A DNA stretch of 64,000 nt from Archegozetes longisetosus. Lineage: Eukaryota > Arthropoda > Arachnida > Sarcoptiformes > Trhypochthoniidae. Positions 60,915 through 64,000 of the stretch are shown here, piece after piece. The notes below the pieces were generated by a model, which was given only the letters and a program-made list of their open reading frames with translations, was not told the origin of the DNA and did not search any database. Numbering within the stretch: position 1 is the first letter of the stretch; each line of letters begins with the position of its first letter. The position numbers and the translations under genes are program-made. The stretch is from positions 11,615,129 to 11,679,128 of the forward strand of contig JAEMBT020000007.1 of assembly GCA_018873245.2 (NCBI GenBank), read 5' to 3'.

Positions 60915-63900
60915 GTAATCATTTTTTAATAACTATTAACATTATTTCTTAGCCAATTTTAAGTTCATTTGTTCGCTATTACCATACACACATACACATT
61001 CTGCTCTATTATTCAGTCTTATACTGTTTTGCTAAAATATAAATTATTTCGCTTTAGTATTTCTTTTAACGCCTACTTTTTCAATTTGAGTTTACATAAA
61101 TTATTTGATACAAAAATCAAAGCTAATGATTATGTTTTGCCAATAACTAAAACTAAATATTAAATTCAAATTCAAATTATTGGGTTTCAAATCAGAAAGG
61201 AAAAAATTTAATTTTCAAATTGAAGTCAATTTATTTATACGTTTGAGTCCAATTTGCCAAAAGTCTGACAACTCAGTGGTAACTTTAGAGTAATTTTTCA
61301 AAAATAAAAACGCTCCCATAAATCATTTTAAATCAAATTGAATACGATATCATGAATACATGTTTAGTGAACACAAGTTTGTTTAACAAGCTTTAAACCT
61401 CACTTTTTTTACGTGAGACCACATTTACTGAACGCTTAAAATATAACAAACCGTAAATAAAAATAACGGATTAGTTTAGTATGAGACAATTTTTTATTCA
61501 ATTTGGATTAAACGATTCGTCGATAAGTTTAAGATTAAACGAGTGAATGTTTAGCTGGATGATTAGTGTTGTGACAATTAAAAATGCTATAAAAGTGTTG
61601 CCCGAAACGAAATTGCAAAATATTAAGTACCAAAAGCGCAATTTATTATTACTTTTCTTATAACTGAATTGTTAAAAAGGTTAAACACTTTTAACATATA
61701 TGTTTGCTTTAGGGCTTACATACAATTGTTCGTAAAATTACATAATGCGTTCGATCTGTTTGTCGGCATAAAAGTAAAAGTATTAGTGAGTGTCGGTTTA
61801 TTTCAGATGTCGATGGGATTCAGTTCAGTTGAAATGAGGCGCTTTTATATTTGTGTTCCATAATAATATTCATTTTGTAGCGAACAGAAACAGTCTAATG
61901 TTTTTGCAATTTGTGTGAAAGGTTTGGATGTTTTAGTGGCTAAATGTTGAGCTGAAAACATTCGGTCAAAAGCACTTTTTATTTAGTTGACCCATCAGTT
62001 GTTCTCATGAGTTATACGAGTAATACTAATACATAAGATTATATTGTATTATCATTTCATAAGCCTATTAATATGTTTATAACGTAATATTGATCACTAA
62101 TGCTCTTGTTTGTCAAACCGTACTAACGATCGATTTTACTTATTCTATCAAAATATTTATAAACTTCAATAGTACTGCTTTTGGTAGCATTTGTGCGTTT
62201 TGAGCAAATACTAGATAGTAGTTAATACAAAACTATCTACATTTGACAGAAAACACATATCCTTTAATTCAAATATAACAAGTAATGCATTTAAGAGGAT
62301 CAGACTCTTTAAAAGGATCTACGTTTTTATTAATGCATTTAGTATTTAATATGAACGCTAAATATACAGTTGAACTGCTTTATCGCTAACTCTTGTTTCA
62401 TGTTTATTATGCGCCAAATTTGATTTGACTTCATATTTGGATTTGGCGTTCAATCATTTCTCAATAACAAGAACAACATTTAATTGTAAGCTGTTTTTCT
62501 TTTGAGCCAATAGTAATTGAAGTTCAGTCTGTATAAAATGATTCCGCTATCAAATATTTATGAATTCCTTACCAGTTGTTTGCAAAACTTAGAGTGAACA
62601 AACTCAATGGGATTGTCTTTCAAAACAACAATTATAAAAGCCTTGTTTCGAGTCATTTCGTCTTAACTGACGTAACGCATTAAATGCATGGTGTCTTCAA
62701 AAATCATATCAAATGGTCTGATATGGATAATACTCAGACAAAGTGATTACAACCTGCTCTAAATGAATTACTTGTAACAATTGTTAGCTTTGATGATATA
62801 CTATGATATATCGTTGCCTGCATTATGTTAAACTTGTCTCTCTCTTTGCTCTTCTTTGATTGTTGACTGCACTGCAACAAAATTGTTTTGATGTAATCAT
62901 TTCATATAAGGTTCTAACTTGTGACAGAACAGAATATAAGGAAAAAGTAGAGTATATAATGTTGTTGGCATCAAATGAATGAGGAAATTGAATCTCTATA
63001 TATAATGTGATGGTCAGGTAATACAGAGTGTACACCTGACCCCAAGTGTTGGTTCAGCCTGTTTCAGATAGTCTGACACAATACAACTGTTTGCACAATA
63101 TTTATTAAAACTTAAGCCTATTTCTGGTACTAGTCAATTGAATATCTAATTGAATAGCAGTTCATGACATCATTAGAGGTTCTCTTTGTTAGTTTACATG
63201 AAAAGTTAAATATTTCTACACCCATAATGAACAGTTGGGTATCTGGTGTTCGTTTACATAAAAAGTAATCAAATTTATTTACATTTTGTTGCTTTGAGAG
63301 CGCAATCGTTGGGCTCATTACTCAAAACTGGTCACTTTTACATTGTTATTATGATAGAGCAGCGGTTGTGATCTTAAGTAAACAAAATACTTGAAAATAA
63401 GCGCTATTATTATATTAGCGTAACAATAGTTCGGCATTGTTTTGCACTTTTAGTTTGAATATGTTTTATGGTGTGGCCATCAGATAGAGTGTGGGGTGTG
63501 TTCCCCTTTTCTCCCCATTTAACTATGAAAAGGGCTGATGTATGCTAAAAATGCACACAACAGTCATCAAATGTATCAATGGGTGGAGTATTGTTATTAT
63601 CATCATTTTTAGTTTGGGTTCCAAATGCATATCTGCCTGAGTCTGCCTTTTTTTCCTAAAATCATTAGTACATTACTCTGTCTATGTGTTTGTGTACGAT
63701 CAATGTGAACAACGTTTCGCTGGCATTATAATGAGTGAACCAATGCGTTTCTGTTGCATAATAAACCAATATATGCCCAAATTGTTGGCCTTTTCTGCCA
63801 ACTTTAACTTTTTATGTTTGCAAATTGCATTTTTTCTATTGAATCGTTAGCAATAATTATACATTAAACTCTGGCAAAACCAGTATAACATCAAAACCTA

Positions 63901-64000
63901 AATGTAATCTTAGTATTGATATAAACTTTTAGTTACGCTTATCTAACAAACATAATGTATGCCAAACGCTCAGTTTGTAGTTTTTTCAAAGTTCTTTGTA
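60915..64000 (+). other. spen intron 2, continuing past the window
   Basis: Begins GTAATC after exon 2. No continuing spen coding sequence was seen to the window end, so this intron exceeds 3 kb. Scattered open stretches lack domains. Confidence 0.7.

Noticed and set aside
1-64000. CRISPR arrays, rRNA or tRNA genes, bacterial operons
   Set aside because: None seen; introns and the animal gene set exclude a prokaryotic origin.

Overview
The window is eukaryotic nuclear DNA, roughly 70% A+T. Its genes have short GT-AG introns (mostly about 55-130 bp) and long AT-rich spacers littered with dead DNA transposons and foldback elements. The gene set (caspase, ZYG11-type CUL2 substrate receptor, MARF1 with LOTUS repeats, TAB1, split ends, FAM110, GST kappa, TMEM70) is animal. 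GST kappa and FAM110 next to a Spen-type gene, with compact introns, suggest a small-genome arthropod, most likely a mite or other chelicerate. That lineage call is an inference and could be wrong.

Layout. 1-473: 3' end of a caspase gene (+). 687-1637: intronless aldo-keto reductase (-). 2067-3626: a divergent bHLH protein (-) with an in-frame 72-nt intron. 3.6-13.9 kb: a gene-poor spacer holding a degenerate coding block, three foldback/MITE-like elements, a Merlin-type transposase pseudogene, a BED/hAT transposase fragment and a TTGGG repeat. 13985-15479: two-exon type II membrane protein of an uncharacterised family (-). 16.0-17.65 kb: a broken partial copy of the zyg11-like gene. 17.85-18.8 kb: a large foldback element. 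20.68-20.99 kb: an eIF5A pseudogene (-). 21626-25874: a complete 16-exon zyg11-like gene (-). 27651-27878: a possible small secreted protein (+). 29128-31393: a FAM110-like gene (-). 32355-32945: GNAT acetyltransferase (-), divergent from GST kappa (33803-34483, +), followed by TMEM70-like (34904-35569, +). 36713-39974: MARF1-like (+), convergent with TAB1 (40756-42300, -). From 46266 to beyond the window: the 5' end of a split-ends gene (+), whose first RRM is interrupted by a 14.2-kb intron.

The genes do not form one pathway. They are a mix of housekeeping functions (mitochondrial ATP synthase assembly, glutathione chemistry, carbonyl reduction) and regulatory ones (CUL2 degron recognition, germline RNA control, TAK1 signalling, transcriptional repression, apoptosis).

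The most informative structures are the mosaic duplication of the zyg11 gene (99% identical core, clearly more diverged flank), the eIF5A pseudogene that keeps an intron, the stopless 3n intron in the bHLH gene, the large lineage-specific insertion in the LRR part of the ZYG11 protein, and the large spen intron with a GC-rich open patch and diverged internal repeats. I found no convincing new multi-gene system. Exon junctions were derived by eye from frame and splice consensus.
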